Below, in pieces: positions 33,691 through 45,720 of a stretch of 64,000 bases of DNA. The notes under the pieces were generated by a model, which was not told the DNA's origin, searched no databases, and saw nothing but the letters and a program-made list of their open reading frames with translations. How positions within the stretch are numbered: the stretch's first letter is position 1; each line of letters starts with the position of its first letter. This DNA is from Austropuccinia psidii (lineage: Eukaryota > Basidiomycota > Pucciniomycetes > Pucciniales > Sphaerophragmiaceae), in NCBI GenBank assembly GCA_023105745.1, contig JALGQZ010000008.1, positions 21,885,866-21,949,865 of the forward strand, in the 5' to 3' direction. The position numbers and the translations under genes are program-made.

Positions 33691-35611
33691 TGTGAGCCTT
33701 GAGGTATATTTTACATACCCAAATAGGCCACAATTACCTTGAAAATAAATTCTGAACTATGCATAACCCATAGGTCATGCATATATTCAAAATTCATCAT
33801 TTTTCATTTGAGAAAAGATGAATAACTTTTTATTGAGTAGGTAAATCCATAGATTTGAGGCCAGATTTGGATTCTACACAAGATTTCACCTAGGGTAGCT
33901 CCATAGAGTTAATAAGCTCAAATTAACTCTTTGAGGTGGTAATATGGAAAATACTTCAATACCACATCATAAATACCACATAAAAGATCTATGAAAAATT
34001 TTGTTTTTCTCAATTTCACACCAAAATAATGGGAATGTGAGAAATCCCATGTTACATATACACTAAGTATAGTGTTATGCATGTTTGTGGCACTTAATAT
34101 TATGGTATTCTCAAATGAATGTTTGGTACACCCATAGTGGATATCTCACTTGAAGCTTGAATTTCTATTTTGATGTGCAAAATAGTCCAGGGGGACAAAA
34201 GACATCAAAGAGAGCCAGGGTACCCAGCTTCTGAGGCCTCTGAGGCGTGGACAGCTCCAAAGCTTGGATACATGGCTGATCTTGGCCCAATTAGTAAGCT
34301 AAAACCTTTTGGGAACTTGGCTACCATGTCACAATTTGAGTAAATCATAAGAAAATAGCAAATAACCTTCTATTTTGGCATGCCAAGGAGGTAAAGAGCA
34401 ACTCAGACTCCTGTAATCATGTCAATTATTAATGAATTTCCATGGATAAGCCCCAAAAGGGTAGTTAAAACCCTCTTTGGACTAGTATTCATTGATTTAC
34501 CCCATAGCAACCAGCCATATACTGCTATCTGCAATTCTACATAGAAATGAGGTAAAAACTTCAAAAATTCATTAAAAATACAATTCTTAATGAATATTTC
34601 TGAAACCTTAAGGACCAATTAAGAACTGTATAGCTCATATAGAAACCAAAAATAATTATACTTTTATATGTAAAATTAAAAGCTTTACTTACAATCCATT
34701 TTTGAAGATTCCACATGAAACACAGAATCTTTAAAAATTTACAGAAAATACATTCTGTGATGAAATTTCCAATAACATTGATAACTTTGAGAAATAAATC
34801 ATTATTTCAAGGTAAAAGAAGATTTACAGTTGTGACTCCTTTTATTCTTAACCATAAATGGGTTGGTAGTCACGTAAAAGCCTCAATTAAGTAATTATGA
34901 TGATCTTACGTGACAACAGATGATGCAATCAATAATCCAAAAGAGGTTTATTGTTCTCTTACTCACTGGTTTTTCAGTTTTCTCCATGGAACGCCTCTGT
35001 GAGCTGTCTTAGACTTAAAAGAGGCCTCCTCTTGCTATTTTTTCGAAAATAATCACATTTTTCAATTATACCTTTAGTACCAACGAGTAAGTATTAGTTA
35101 AATCTTTTCTTAAGTATTTTATTCTTTCAGAAATCAATAAGAAAGACGTTAAATAATAGAAATCAACTATATATTTTTGTAATATTGATATAAATCAATT
35201 ATGATCCATTAAACCTACAATTATACGTCAAATTTCTCTACTATTATCTTCTAAAAGGTTCATTGGATTGATAGTGAGTGATTTATCTTAATTATTAAAG
35301 TTTTTCTCTAGTAATAGCTTTCTTGAAGAGCTATATTGAAAATTATTCTTGTAAAATATAATTATATATTAAAATAATTTCATTATTCTAATAAAAGAAG
35401 TTTTTATTATTGAATGCTTCTTGTAATTGATTCTTGTAGACAATTACTGCTTACTTTTAAAATCACTAGTAATGTATAACACACAAAAGAAATAAGTATT
35501 TAATTATTTAATTGTGGTTATAATAATTTTTATTATCATATTTCATAAGAACAGTCATAGTGCTGTTGATTAATAGTAATATTATCAACAGTTTCATAGA
35601 CACATCTTACA
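33691..35611 (+). repeat. 3' LTR of element A
   Basis: Starts TGTGAGCCTTGAGG, ends CATCTTACA, followed by the target duplication TTATT (35612-35616). Matches 15203-17077 with scattered changes. It is 46 bases longer, mainly through an extra segment around 35440-35520. Confidence 0.92.
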
Positions 35612-35616
35612 TTATT

Positions 35617-35853
35617 GTTATAACTGTCAGTGACTATAACATAATAGAATAATTATAATTTATTATAATTATTAATAAAACTTTTATTATTATATTATAT
35701 AATATTAATTAATTTTTTTTAATATAACTATTTTAATAATTATATTTAATTTGTGGTTATAATATTGTGCTATATTATATTTTTCTACTGAGGACAGTCA
35801 TAGTACTCTTGATATTGTTACTATTATCAAGGGTTTCATAGACAAACCTTACA
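35617..35853 (+). repeat. 5' LTR of element C, right part
   Basis: Resumes the LTR interrupted at 15202 and matches 43351-43590. It ends AACCTTACA before the primer site. Together with 13288-15202 the full LTR is about 2.15 kb. Confidence 0.9.
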
Positions 35854-35855
35854 TT

Positions 35856-35869
35856 TGGGGGCCTATCCA
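35856..35869 (+). other. Primer-binding site of element C
   Basis: TGGGGGCCTATCCA, two bases after the LTR end. It is the same as in A for the first nine bases, then changed at positions consistent with C/T and G/A decay. Confidence 0.6.
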
Positions 35870-36393
35870 TGATTTTAACCAATTTTTGGGACATAAATCA
35901 TATTCTAGACCTTATTTTACTCTTTTTTGACGTAAAATTGCCATATTTATCTTAACATTGGCTTTTTTTGGACTTATCCCTCATAAATAATCTTTACAAT
36001 ATTAAGAAAGTTATTTTTTCTTAAGAATATTGTTTAAAACAATATACTATTGAGTGACTTGGAATAAATTTTTTTTGTCTAACCAGTGGCTTTTTCACAT
36101 CACAGACTTGAAATTTATTCTTTGAGTTATTCTAGTATAAAGTGAATAATAATATAACTTTGATTAATAACTTATTAATTGCATAATTATCATTTCTTCA
36201 AAAGAAAATATAAAATCAAATAAAAAATTCAAAAATCTTTATTAAAAACACTTTTTCTTTTATTTTTAGACATTTTTTCTTAATTTTGATGTAATTTTCC
36301 ATAAATTAAATTGAAGAAGCTTTATTCAATCAGTTGAGTTTATAATTTATTTTTATTTTTGGATGAAATAACTTATATTTTTACTTTTCTCTA

Positions 36394-37452
36394 TTGTCAT
36401 CCATCAGAGAAAGCTCTCCAGACTCTGAGGCATTAGAGTATAGTATTGAAATTCAAACCAGCCCAGAACCCTTTAAAGGTCCAGCAGGTGAATTCAATTC
36501 ATTTATTAGTCCATTTTTCCTTAAAATTGACATGAAATTACTCCTACTAGAAGTGGAAGCAATTACTCCACACAATCAAACGGATCTGGACCAGGACATT
36601 CAAATCAAAAATCCAAAAGACAAGAATGTCAGCCCAAAGGAGAGGCACAAATGGAGGATGCCAGAGCTTCCACCAGTTCCCAAAGGTTATCCAGAACCTT
36701 TGACACTCTTATTGAGAGTACAGAAGCTGAAATAGCTGCTATTCCTGTTTTCAGACCTGAATCATTTCTAACAGGCAGCAATAGAGATATACCAGTCTCA
36801 GTACAAGAACTGGTTTATGGCGGCAAAGCAGCAGGAGTGGGAGCTTCTTCCAAGTCTTTTGATAGGCACAATGAACTCTTATATTCAAGTGAGGAAGGTC
36901 ATGGGTGAAGAAGAGACAGAAGAAATTCTGAGGGTTTGGACACCCATGTCTTGCAAGGGACAAGTCCAACAGATAAAAGCTTGGTTGAAAAACCAAAGCA
37001 TATTATCATAGGACAAGAAGAAGAAGTTGGCCCAAGGAAAGGACAACAGCCCAGTGGAAGCTCTCCAAACCTCCACAAGAAAAAATACGCCTCAAAAAGT
37101 GCCAAAAAAGGACAAGAAAACCCCAAAGAGAAATAAGAAGGGAAAGAAAAAGGCAAAAAACCAAGTGGAACAAGCTTTACCCACAGAGTTACAGAACTCC
37201 CAAGAAAGAGAAGACAGCCATGGAAAATGTATTCAATATGGCAAGAACTCTGATGGAATTCAAAAACAAGAAGGAGGAAAGATTGAGCCAATCATTTCCA
37301 AAGAAGTAGACCTTGTAAAGCTTGTAGCTCATTTTGAAACTTGTAATAAAGAAATTTTAGCAAAGTTTAATAATTTTGAGTATATCCAACAAAAGTTGGG
37401 TAGAGACATATTGCAAGTGAAAGAGTCACAAAAGACCATAATTGGTCTATAA
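36394..37452 (+). pseudogene. Element C: spliced gag leader region with overlapping frames, broken
   Basis: Exon-like segment to 36487, a 63-base GT-AG intron (36488-36550, with TTGACATGA near its end as in A), then a second exon encoding ERHKWRMPELPPVPKG. One frame holds YKNWFMAAKQQEWELLPSL ... KAWLKNQSILS (36799-37008), conserved with A. A second frame is open over 36651-37136 apart from one TGA at 36906 and encodes a different polar protein (SRTFDTLIESTEAE ...). A third frame at 37163-37309 encodes YPQSYRTPKKEK and NMARTLMEFKNKKEER and stops at the same place as in A. From 37150 to 37450 the gag frame reads HGKCIQYGKNSDG and a likely coiled segment (HFETCNKEILAKFNNFEYIQ). The Lys-rich part around 37080-37160 is where the frames change. 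Confidence 0.6.
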
Positions 37453-38631
37453 AATATAAATAAAAACAATATCTTGTCTTTGACACAAATCTTTGCAAGA
37501 ATTTAGTCTAAAGTTACCTTACTCAATCAACCAGATGACAACTCTATTTCTTTTATAACTAGACAGTTGAACGGATTAAGAATACAAGTTCAGAACTTGG
37601 AAAACTCAACTGGCCACAATGCAGCTCTTTTCCAAGAACAATTTGAAAAAAGTGATAAAGAAAGACTTGAATTGAAAGAAGATATTCAATCAAGTATTAA
37701 TAATATATCACTGAAGAATGATTTGCCAATACAGTCTACACCAATTCTTGACAGAAATATGCTAAACTTGAATAATGACTTACATCATACAATTTCAAGC
37801 AATGCAGAAGTGGAGACTGCTTGTAATTTTAAACACATTCCAAGATTAGAGGAATGGCCAACCTTCAGTGGTGAAGGAGGATATATTCATATGGAATTTA
37901 TGAAAAAAATTGATATGTTTAAAGAAGACTTTAGCATACCAGATGAAGACATAAGTGCCAGATTTCACTCCCTGTTTATCAAATCAGCAAAGAAATGGTA
38001 TTACAAAATGAGGCAAGACCATGGTAAAAACTCTTGGCCTTGGTGGAACGAACAAATTATTTCCAAATGGGCAAATGATTCCTGGAGATTTAAAATGGAA
38101 AATCTTTTTGAAGAAGCAATTCCTAATATTGAGAGGGACAGGCCCATGTCTTGGTTTCTTAAACAGAAATACAGGTTAACTTCTCTTCATCCTGATATTT
38201 CTGAAACAATGATTCATAAAAGGATATTAAGAAAATGTGGTGGTGACCTTGAGCATGCTATAAGAAGCAGATGTATTGAGCCTTTTTCTACAAAAGACTA
38301 TATCAATGCCATGGTAGACATCACAACTAGGACACAAATTGGAAGGAATTGGTATAAAACCCCAATGGACAACAAGACCAGTGGGAAACCAATTCCAAAA
38401 CCCAATAAACCACATGAAAAAGCTCCTTTGAAATTTAATAAATGTGGAAGTACATCTCATTTGGCAAACAATTGTCCCAAAAAGACAAGGATAAATGAGA
38501 TAGAAATAGATAAAGTTGAAGACACAAAAGAAACAAATAATGTATCTTTACATGAGAGTGATTCTGAGCCTTCTGAAGAAGAGGAAATACCAGATGAAAT
38601 TAATATAGAAAATATTAATGTTTTCTTTTAA
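37453..38631 (+). pseudogene. Element C: gag capsid and zinc knuckle, nearly open
   Basis: Stops at 37450 and 37503, then open from 37567 to 38631. Polar, coiled N-terminal part (RIQVQNLENSTG, KERLELKEDIQSS), capsid-like part with IPRLEEWPTFSGEGG, AKKWYYKMRQDHGKNSWPWW and ILRKCGGDLEHAIRSRC, then a zinc knuckle reading FNKCGSTSHLANNC. The first Cys is Phe here, so this knuckle is damaged; element A keeps it. An acidic tail (ESDSEPSEEEEIPDE) leads in the same frame to protease, with one stop at 38629. Confidence 0.87.
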
Positions 38632-39156
38632 GTAACAGAAATAAATACTCACTTACCACAGTACAGTGATGAATTTATGGATGTCATACATGTGCAAGAT
38701 GCTAAAATTCAGAAAACCAAACCTTTGAAAGGCAAAGTTTATACAGCTGGAGCATCTTGTATCACTAATATTGTGATAAATAACAGAGAAGCCAAGTTAC
38801 ATCTTGACTCAGGTGCTTTTTGTACTTGTGTTGGAAAATATTACCTTGACAGGATTTATACCAATTGGAAAGAAAACTTAATTCCAATTGAAGGTATAAA
38901 ATTCAGCAGTGCTAGCCAAGATATGCACCTGTTGGGAATTTTTGAAGAAGAAATGATATTCCCTCATCCTGCAGGAAGTATCAGATTGAAAGTGGAGTTT
39001 GTTTTTATGAATAATTGTACTTCACAAAACTTTATACTAGGAAATGATTATCTCAATATTTATGTAATTGATATTAATAATCATAAAGACAGATATTTCA
39101 CTATAGGGAAAATAAAAGGCAAAAATTTGCTTTTCCCCCAGAAAAAAGAGAAATAA
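38632..39156 (+). pseudogene. Element C: protease
   Basis: In the same frame as gag. LHLDSGAFCTCVG holds the catalytic DSG, and FILGNDYLNIY is the C-terminal strand motif. A stop at 39154 separates it from reverse transcriptase, where A reads through further. It would cut the gag-pol polyprotein in the particle. Confidence 0.85.
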
Positions 39157-40077
39157 CTGTCATTAGACAAGTAAAGAATGTTAATAAAGAAAAATTTGTG
39201 TCAGATCAATTAATTGATGCACAAATTAGTACTGAATTAACATTAGAAATTAAGGAATAACTTCTTGAAATTTTACTTCAATGCAGAGAGGCCTTTGCTT
39301 CTGCTAATGAACCACTTGGGGCTATCAAAGGCCATGAAGTGGACATTATGCTCAATGTGGAAAGACCTTACCCTCCACTATTGAGAATACCAGCCTACCC
39401 AGATAGCCCTATGGCTAGAGAAGCACTAGAAATGCATATTGATGAGCTAGTGAAACTGGGAGTTCTTAGAAAGCTGGGCACAATGAAGAAATAGAAGTCA
39501 CAATTCCTGTAATCATTACTTGGCATAATGATAAATCAAGGATGGTTGCTTATTTTAGAGCATTGAATACCTACACTATTCCAGACAGGTATCCAATTCC
39601 TAGAATTCATGAGACTTTGACTCAATTATCCAAAGCAAAATTCATCACTTCCATGGATTTTATTGAAGTTTTCCATCAGAATGTTTTAACACCTCATGAT
39701 AGTATATTATTGAGGATTATTGCTCATTGTGGTATTTATGAATACTTGAGGATGCCTTTTGGTATTAAAAATGCACCCTCTCATTACCAAAGAATGATGA
39801 ATACCATTTTCCCACATGAATTATCAGAGGGATGGTTAATAATTTATATTGATGAAATTATCATTTGTTCAGAAACCTGACAATTGCATTTAGAGAGACT
39901 TTCATTGGTACTTAGGAAAATTTCTCAAGTGAACATAGAAATATCTCTTAAAAAATGTAATTTTGGGTTTCATGAGCTGAAAGCTCTAGGACATGCAGTA
40001 TCAGGACTGAGCCTTGGTGTTGATAAAAACAAGGTTGCTGCAGTTTTACTAAAAAAATTCCCCAGAACAAAAAATAA
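39157..40077 (+). pseudogene. Element C: reverse transcriptase, inactive
   Basis: N-terminal part (NEPLGAIKGHEVDIMLNVER) contains a stop near 39258 and a frameshift near 39470. Then open: YFRALNTYTIPDRYPIPRI, YEYLRMPFGIKNAPSHYQR. The catalytic box reads YIDEIIIC, with Glu for the second Asp, which should abolish activity. A TGA at 39878 replaces a codon that is Trp in A. The frame shifts again near 40070 (FPRTKNK then MMSFLGF). Confidence 0.88.
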
Positions 40078-42300
40078 ATGATGTCTTTCTTAGGGTTTTT
40101 CAGTTATTGCAGACAACATCTTAAAGATTTTGTAATCCATGCCAAATCATTGTACAGAATTTGTGATCAACAAACTGTCTTTGAGATGACACAGGAAAGA
40201 ATTCAAGCATATGAAAAAATCAAGTATGCCTTGACTAATGCACCATTATCATTCATGCCAGATTGGAAACTTCCTTTCAAGCTGTATATTGATGCATGTG
40301 GTGAAGGCCTAGGTGCAGCTCCACATCAAGTTCAAATTTTCAATGACAAGCCTTATGAGGGTCCAATTTGTTTTATTTCAAGACAAATCCAACCTACTGA
40401 GGCCAGATATGCAGCTAGCCAAATGGAGTGAGTTTGCCTTTTTTGGGCTCTGGAAAAACTCAATTATGATCTTGATGGTAGTGTGTTTGAAGTAATTACT
40501 GATTGTAATGCAGTAAGATCACTTTTTAATATGAATACTCGTAACAGACACATGTTGATATGGCAGATTGCTATTCAGGAGTATTGAGGCAATATGACCA
40601 TAGTACATAAAGCTGGAAATATTCACAAGAATGCTGATGGCTTGAGTAGATGGGAATTACCAAATACACTTGATAATCCTGCCTATGTTCCTACAAGTGC
40701 AGAACCTCAAATTCCAATTGCAAGAATTAACATCACAAATGTGGGGACAGAATTCTGTGATGAAGTTAGAGAAAGCTACAAGCAAGGAAAGAATCGTCAT
40801 ATCCTTACTACTATACTTGACAAATATTGCAAAGATGCATTCTTGGCTAACTCTCTGGATGATATTTGGAAAACATCTTATGACAATGGAAGATTCCATT
40901 TGTTTGATGGTATCTTATATCATAGGTCTAAACACGCATGTGTCATGGTCTTATGTAGTAGAATGTTTATCAACACAATACTACTGGAATGCCATGATAA
41001 CATTTATTCTGGACATCTGTATGAAGACAGGACAATGTAAAGAGTTACGACATGTGCCTGGTGGCCATCTTGGGGAAAGGATGTCATTGAGTACTGTCAT
41101 AGTTGTGATAGATGCCAAAAATCCAATAACGCTACTGGTAAAAGATTTGGATTAATGATTCATATCCAAAAACAAAGTACCCCATGGGAAGTGGCTCATA
41201 TGGATTGGCTAACTGCCTTACCACCTGGAGGTAATAAAAGTTACAATGCATGTCTTGTCATTGTTGACAGATATAGCAAAACCCCAAGCGTTTTACCATG
41301 TCATAAAGATGACACAGCTTGGGGTACAGCTCTTTTGATTTGGAACAGAGTTATATCCCATACTGGTCTCTTTAAAAATATTATTAGTGATAGAGACCCA
41401 AAATTTACATCAGACGTATGGACTAATTTACATAAGCTTTTGGGTAAAAAACTATCATTTTCAACAGCATACCATCCACAAACAGATGGGCTAGCAGAAA
41501 GAATGATTCAAACCCTTGAGGACATGATCAGAAGATTTTGTGCTTATAGCCTAAAGCTTAAAGATTCTGATGGCTTTACCCATGATGGTTTTACTCTTAT
41601 ACCAGCATTGGAATTAGCCCACAAAACTTCTATCCATGCTTCAACAGGCAAGACTCCTGCAATGTTGGAAAAAGGATGGAACCCTAAACTTCCAGTTGAT
41701 ACTTTGAAGAAAGACTTAGTTGATATTCATCCAACTGCTTCAAGCTTTAATTTATTGCTTGATAAAGTAAGGCATAATGAAAAACAAAGAATGAATGATG
41801 CCTTTGAACATGCTAAACAGAAATTGGATAAAAGTCATAAAAACCCAGAATTCAAAGTAGGGGACTTAATACAAGTTTCAACCTTGAGCTTTGATAATAT
41901 TAAAGGTCCAAAGAAATTTAAAGATTCCTTTGCAGGACCATTTATGATTAAAGCCCTTCATTTGACAAATGCAGTACAAGTAGAACTTTTAGGAGAATTG
42001 GAAAACAAACATCCAAATTTTCCTGTTAGTCTAGTAAAGCATTACACTTCAAGTGATAAGGAATTATTTCCTTTGAGAAATGAAACACCCTTATAAGTAC
42101 CTCCACTTGATCAAAGTGAAGAGAAAAAAGTACTAAAAGTCATAAAAGGAAGAAGACTTAGGGGAAAAGATGAAAGAGAATACTTGGCCAGGTACAAAAA
42201 TCCACAACATGAAGATGAATGGATTGTAGCAGAAAAGATACCTGATTCCCAAAAGTTTCTCAGAAGATTCAGACATGAGAGAAGACCAATTCCTCAATAA
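40078..42300 (+). pseudogene. Element C: RNase H, integrase and chromodomain
   Basis: One frame from 40078 to TAA at 42298, broken only by stops at 40429, 40585, 41038 and 42094. RNase [44 protein letters not shown]. Integrase: complete HHCC finger ([11 protein letters not shown] ... CHSCDRCQ), catalytic [25 protein letters not shown] and TDGLAERMIQTLED, so D, D and E are present. Then FAGPFMIKALH (GPY/F module) and a chromodomain-like end (EYLARYKNPQHEDEWIVAEK ... HERRPIPQ). This is the best-preserved integrase of the A/C family in the window. Confidence 0.92.
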
Positions 42301-42435
42301 AACATCTGAATTGTGTGCTTTACATACTTAAAAGTAGAAGTAAAGATGTTGGACAGTGGATGATACCCCCCAAATTAACTTGGGGGTATACTACTAAAAA
42401 AATTGTGGTACAATTTTTTTTTTGGTGGTAGGGAA

Positions 42436-43590
42436 TGTGAGCCTGTGAGGTATATATGACATACCCAATATGCCACAAATAACTTGATATACAGCTGATT
42501 TAGTCTTGAACAGAATTTTCAGTTGAAATTAAAATGAAAAATAACAAATAATAAGTATAGCTTTTGTTTTGATAAACAAAGTTATAATTATTATGTCATT
42601 TTTGGATTCTACACCAAAAATAACCTAGGGTACACCCATAGGGTGTTATGCCAAAAAATGTTTATTTCTTAGGTTATTGGATGATCTAAGAATCTCACAG
42701 TACTAATGTAACTTTTTGAACATTTTTTTAAAATTGTTGAATTTAAGGTTGAATAAGCTTAAATTTAAAGTTGCATACGGTTTATGCAAACTTAACAAAA
42801 TTTTAGTCAAAATTGAGGTGTTGTGTATATTTAATGAATTGGCTAAGGATTTTCCATACAGAATGTAAATCCTGTGTGAGCTCAATTTAAAAGTGTTTAA
42901 GGACATAGTATGGCTTTAAATAAATAAAAGTTCAAAATCCACACAAAAAGGTGGTACAAAGGAAAAAGACTAAACAGAGCTGGGTACCCAACTTTTTGGA
43001 TCTGCAAGGATTCAATTAAGGTTGTCCACCTGTATTGGAGGATTTGTAACCTTATTTAAACTTTATCTTTAAAAACATTGATTTTTGGCACATTTTTAAC
43101 TCATAATAATTTTTTAATATAATAACTGTTTTATTTGACTTTTTGTATTAAACTATATATTATGAGTAAGTTTTTCTTCAAAATTCTATAATTTTTTATC
43201 TACTATTAGTTTTTTTTACAACAATTATATCTGCATAGTGTGTGTTATAATTTCTTTTTATAAATAATATTCATATTATTTATAAGTGGTTAAATATTTA
43301 AATTTTTCATGTGTAATTGTCTCATTAAGAGCTTTACACTTCTTATTGTTATAACTGTCAGTGACTATAACAATAATAGAATAATTATAATTTATTATAA
43401 TTATGAATATTCTTTTTATTATTATATTATATAATAATAATGAAATTTATTTTTTTTAATATAATTATTTGAATAATTTTATTTAATTTGTGGTTATAAT
43501 ATTTTTTCATATTATATTTTTCTTCTGAGGACAGTGATAGTACTCTTGATATTGTTACTATCATCAAGAGTTTCATAGACAGACCTTACA
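42436..43590 (+). repeat. 3' LTR of element C, with a 1 kb internal deletion
   Basis: Starts TGTGAGCCTGTGAGG after the purine tract GGTGGTAGGGAA and ends AGACCTTACA, followed by target duplication ATAAA (43591-43595). Compared with the 5' LTR it lacks the equivalent of about 13908-14916; the junction is at about 43066. The lost part holds the likely promoter. It preserves the uninterrupted version of the site into which A jumped. Confidence 0.9.
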
Positions 43591-43595
43591 ATAAA

Positions 43596-45720
43596 CATAC
43601 TTAAAGAATTTTCTCATTGGATTCTTATGAATTGTACCTATAATACCAATGAATACAAAATTCTACTTTTCCATATTTTTGGATTCAGCTAAACCAATAA
43701 TAACTTCTATGAGGATAAAACTTAATTCTCTTTTACTTGGGGATTGAATAAATATATACAAAGATTCCTCAAAAATAAAAATATTTTCCCCCTCCAGCTA
43801 TTTTTACTTATAGGGATTTATCATTGAAAAATTCACTTCAGAAACTATTACAAGAAAAAAAGTCATTTTATGAGTTTGATACATAAATAAAAATTTATCT
43901 GCCCATTGGATGAAGAAAATTGGCCATGGGAATTATTTTGAAAATTCTATGGACCTTTTGAGTAAAGCAACTAGATTTCAATTCTAAATTATTTAAGTAA
44001 ATGTGGTTGTTAACGAATTTTCAATTCATTTCTTAGTTTATGTCTTCATTAAATGAAAAATATTTCAAAGAAAACTGGAAGAAGCTTTAAAATAAGGTCA
44101 AAATTCCTGAAATATTGGAATATTTTCAAAACCTTGGCTTTCTTTGAAGGATTATTACATTCCTTTCTGGATCAACAGCCATTGTCACCTGAGTGGAAGG
44201 TGCACATGCCATGGTTAAACTTTGGACCCAAAAGTCTACTGGTACTCTCCTGGATGTTCTTAGGGCCCTTCAGACAGCTTTTAAGAAACAATTTATTGAA
44301 ATAATGAACACAATATTAAAATAAATGATTGTTTATGTAAATAATTTTTATCCTCAAATCTGTGCTCTCAATGGATAGGTTGCTCATGGTGCACTTCAGA
44401 TAGCCTTTGAGAATTTAAAAACAAAATTTCTCCCAAATAAAAAATGAACCAACAAATATGGTACTTCTAAAGGGATACCTTGCAAGAACAAGACCCAAAA
44501 GAAAATTTTCAAACACAAAAGAATCCATTTGTCAGAATTCCATCCATAGTGGCATTTGAAATTACCTGTAAGGATTTTCAATGTTGAATTTCTTAACTTT
44601 TTTTACACATTCACTGATTTTCTTCCCAATATTATTTTCAGAATGAATATCAAATATATGATAAAAGTGCTTAGATATAAAGAAAGAAGCCAATAAAGGA
44701 TCTGAGTATATTGGGAAAAATGTTTTCCAAAAACAAATGGAAGAAATAAACTCAATTATTCAAAATTTTAAAGATGTTTTAACCGGAAAGGTACCTTTTG
44801 ATCCAATTCATAGAATAAAGAATACCCAATTTAATTCAAAAATACCCATTAAAGACCTCAAGGAGAAAAAATGCAAATAAAAGAGATCCCTCAAGTTCTG
44901 AAATTATTTAAAGTAACCCCAACAGAATAGGAATACCTCAATAACAATTAAAAATAAATAAAAATCATGATCACAGTAAATTTCCCCCCTAAAATGATGA
45001 AAATGGATTAATCTTGAGCTGATAAAGATTCTGAGGCCTCATTATCCAAATTAATAATTTAATAATATTCACCACAATCAGAAACTGACTTTGATAAATA
45101 TGGAAAATCAGGGGTTACCATCAGGAGGTCCATGAGGTTGCCTAAGAGCAACAGAACCTCACAAAGAGATTCCCACAATAATTAAACCAACTTAAAGATT
45201 CATGATGCAGTTAATTTAACCTATGAGAATTTGAAAAGAGCTTATCACACAAACAATCAATTACCCAATATCTTTTTGAGTTTTTGATTAACTCCAATCT
45301 AGGACTATATGGTTATTTAAAGATTGATTTATTTTGTATCCATTTTTACGAGGCACCTGGATCAGGAGACTTTACAGTATTAATTTTGAAATACACCTTC
45401 CATCCCATCAATGTCCAGGGTGATGGAGACTGTGGCTATAGAGAAATATCCCATTACATTTACAAGACAAAAGATAAATGGTCTGATTTCAGGGGTTAAT
45501 TGGCTAAATAAATCAAAAGAATCAAGACCTTTATGAATCCATAAATACTTTTGTACCCTAAGTAAGCTCTTATTTGGAAATAATTTAGTGGCATGACAAT
45601 GTTGGCCAGGCTCCAAATAGAAGGTGGATGTACATGCCTGATACAGGGGATCCAAGTTCAAATAGGTATAAAATACCAGTTTTTCATTCCACAGTCCAAT
45701 ATTTCCCCTCTCATTTTATT
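43596..45720 (+). pseudogene. Mutator-like (MULE) transposase, catalytic and OTU part, decayed
   Basis: Continues the frame cut at 13287: INILKEFSHWILMNCTYNTN, then EYKILLFHIFGFS. In active MULEs the N in MNCTY is the first catalytic Asp, so this copy has lost it. At about 44175-44305 a shifted frame gives VEGAHAMVKLWTQKSTGTLL and RALQTAFKKQF, with a TGA directly before VEGAH where MULEs have Arg. At 44380-44560: VAHGALQIAFENLK, KGIPCK and IHLSEFHP, matching the zinc-binding SWIM-like end. At 45404-45497: INVQGDGDCGYREIS, the catalytic start of an OTU cysteine protease domain, and at 45619-45720 RRWMYMPDTGDP and FHSTVQYFPSHF, its C-terminal part. OTU domains are known at the end of some MULE transposases. 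Many stops and frameshifts; no terminal inverted repeats found. Confidence 0.78.

Larger units (their letters stand above)
15203..35611 (+). mobile_element. Element A: Ty3-type LTR retrotransposon (chromovirus), middle of the nest
   Basis: LTRs at 15203-17077 and 33691-35611, primer site at 17080, gag, protease, reverse transcriptase, then element N, then RNase H, integrase and chromodomain to 33546, and a purine tract before the 3' LTR. About 10.2 kb without N. It is related to element C along the whole coding region but clearly diverged, so A is not a recent copy of C. There are several stops and frameshifts in every gene, so it is inactive. The LTRs differ by many substitutions and some indels, more than those of N. 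Confidence 0.92.
13288..43590 (+). mobile_element. Element C: Ty3-type LTR retrotransposon (chromovirus), outermost of the nest
   Basis: Order on the plus strand: 5' LTR (13288-15202 plus 35617-35853, split by element A), primer site, gag, protease, reverse transcriptase, RNase H, integrase, chromodomain, purine tract, 3' LTR (42436-43590). The pol order RT-RNase H-integrase is that of Ty3/Gypsy elements. Without element A and one copy of its target duplication, C is about 9.9 kb. It has many stops and frameshifts and at least one lost catalytic residue, so it is inactive. Gag and pol lie in one frame, as far as the breaks allow one to see. It is the oldest of the three nested retroelements. 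Confidence 0.9.
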
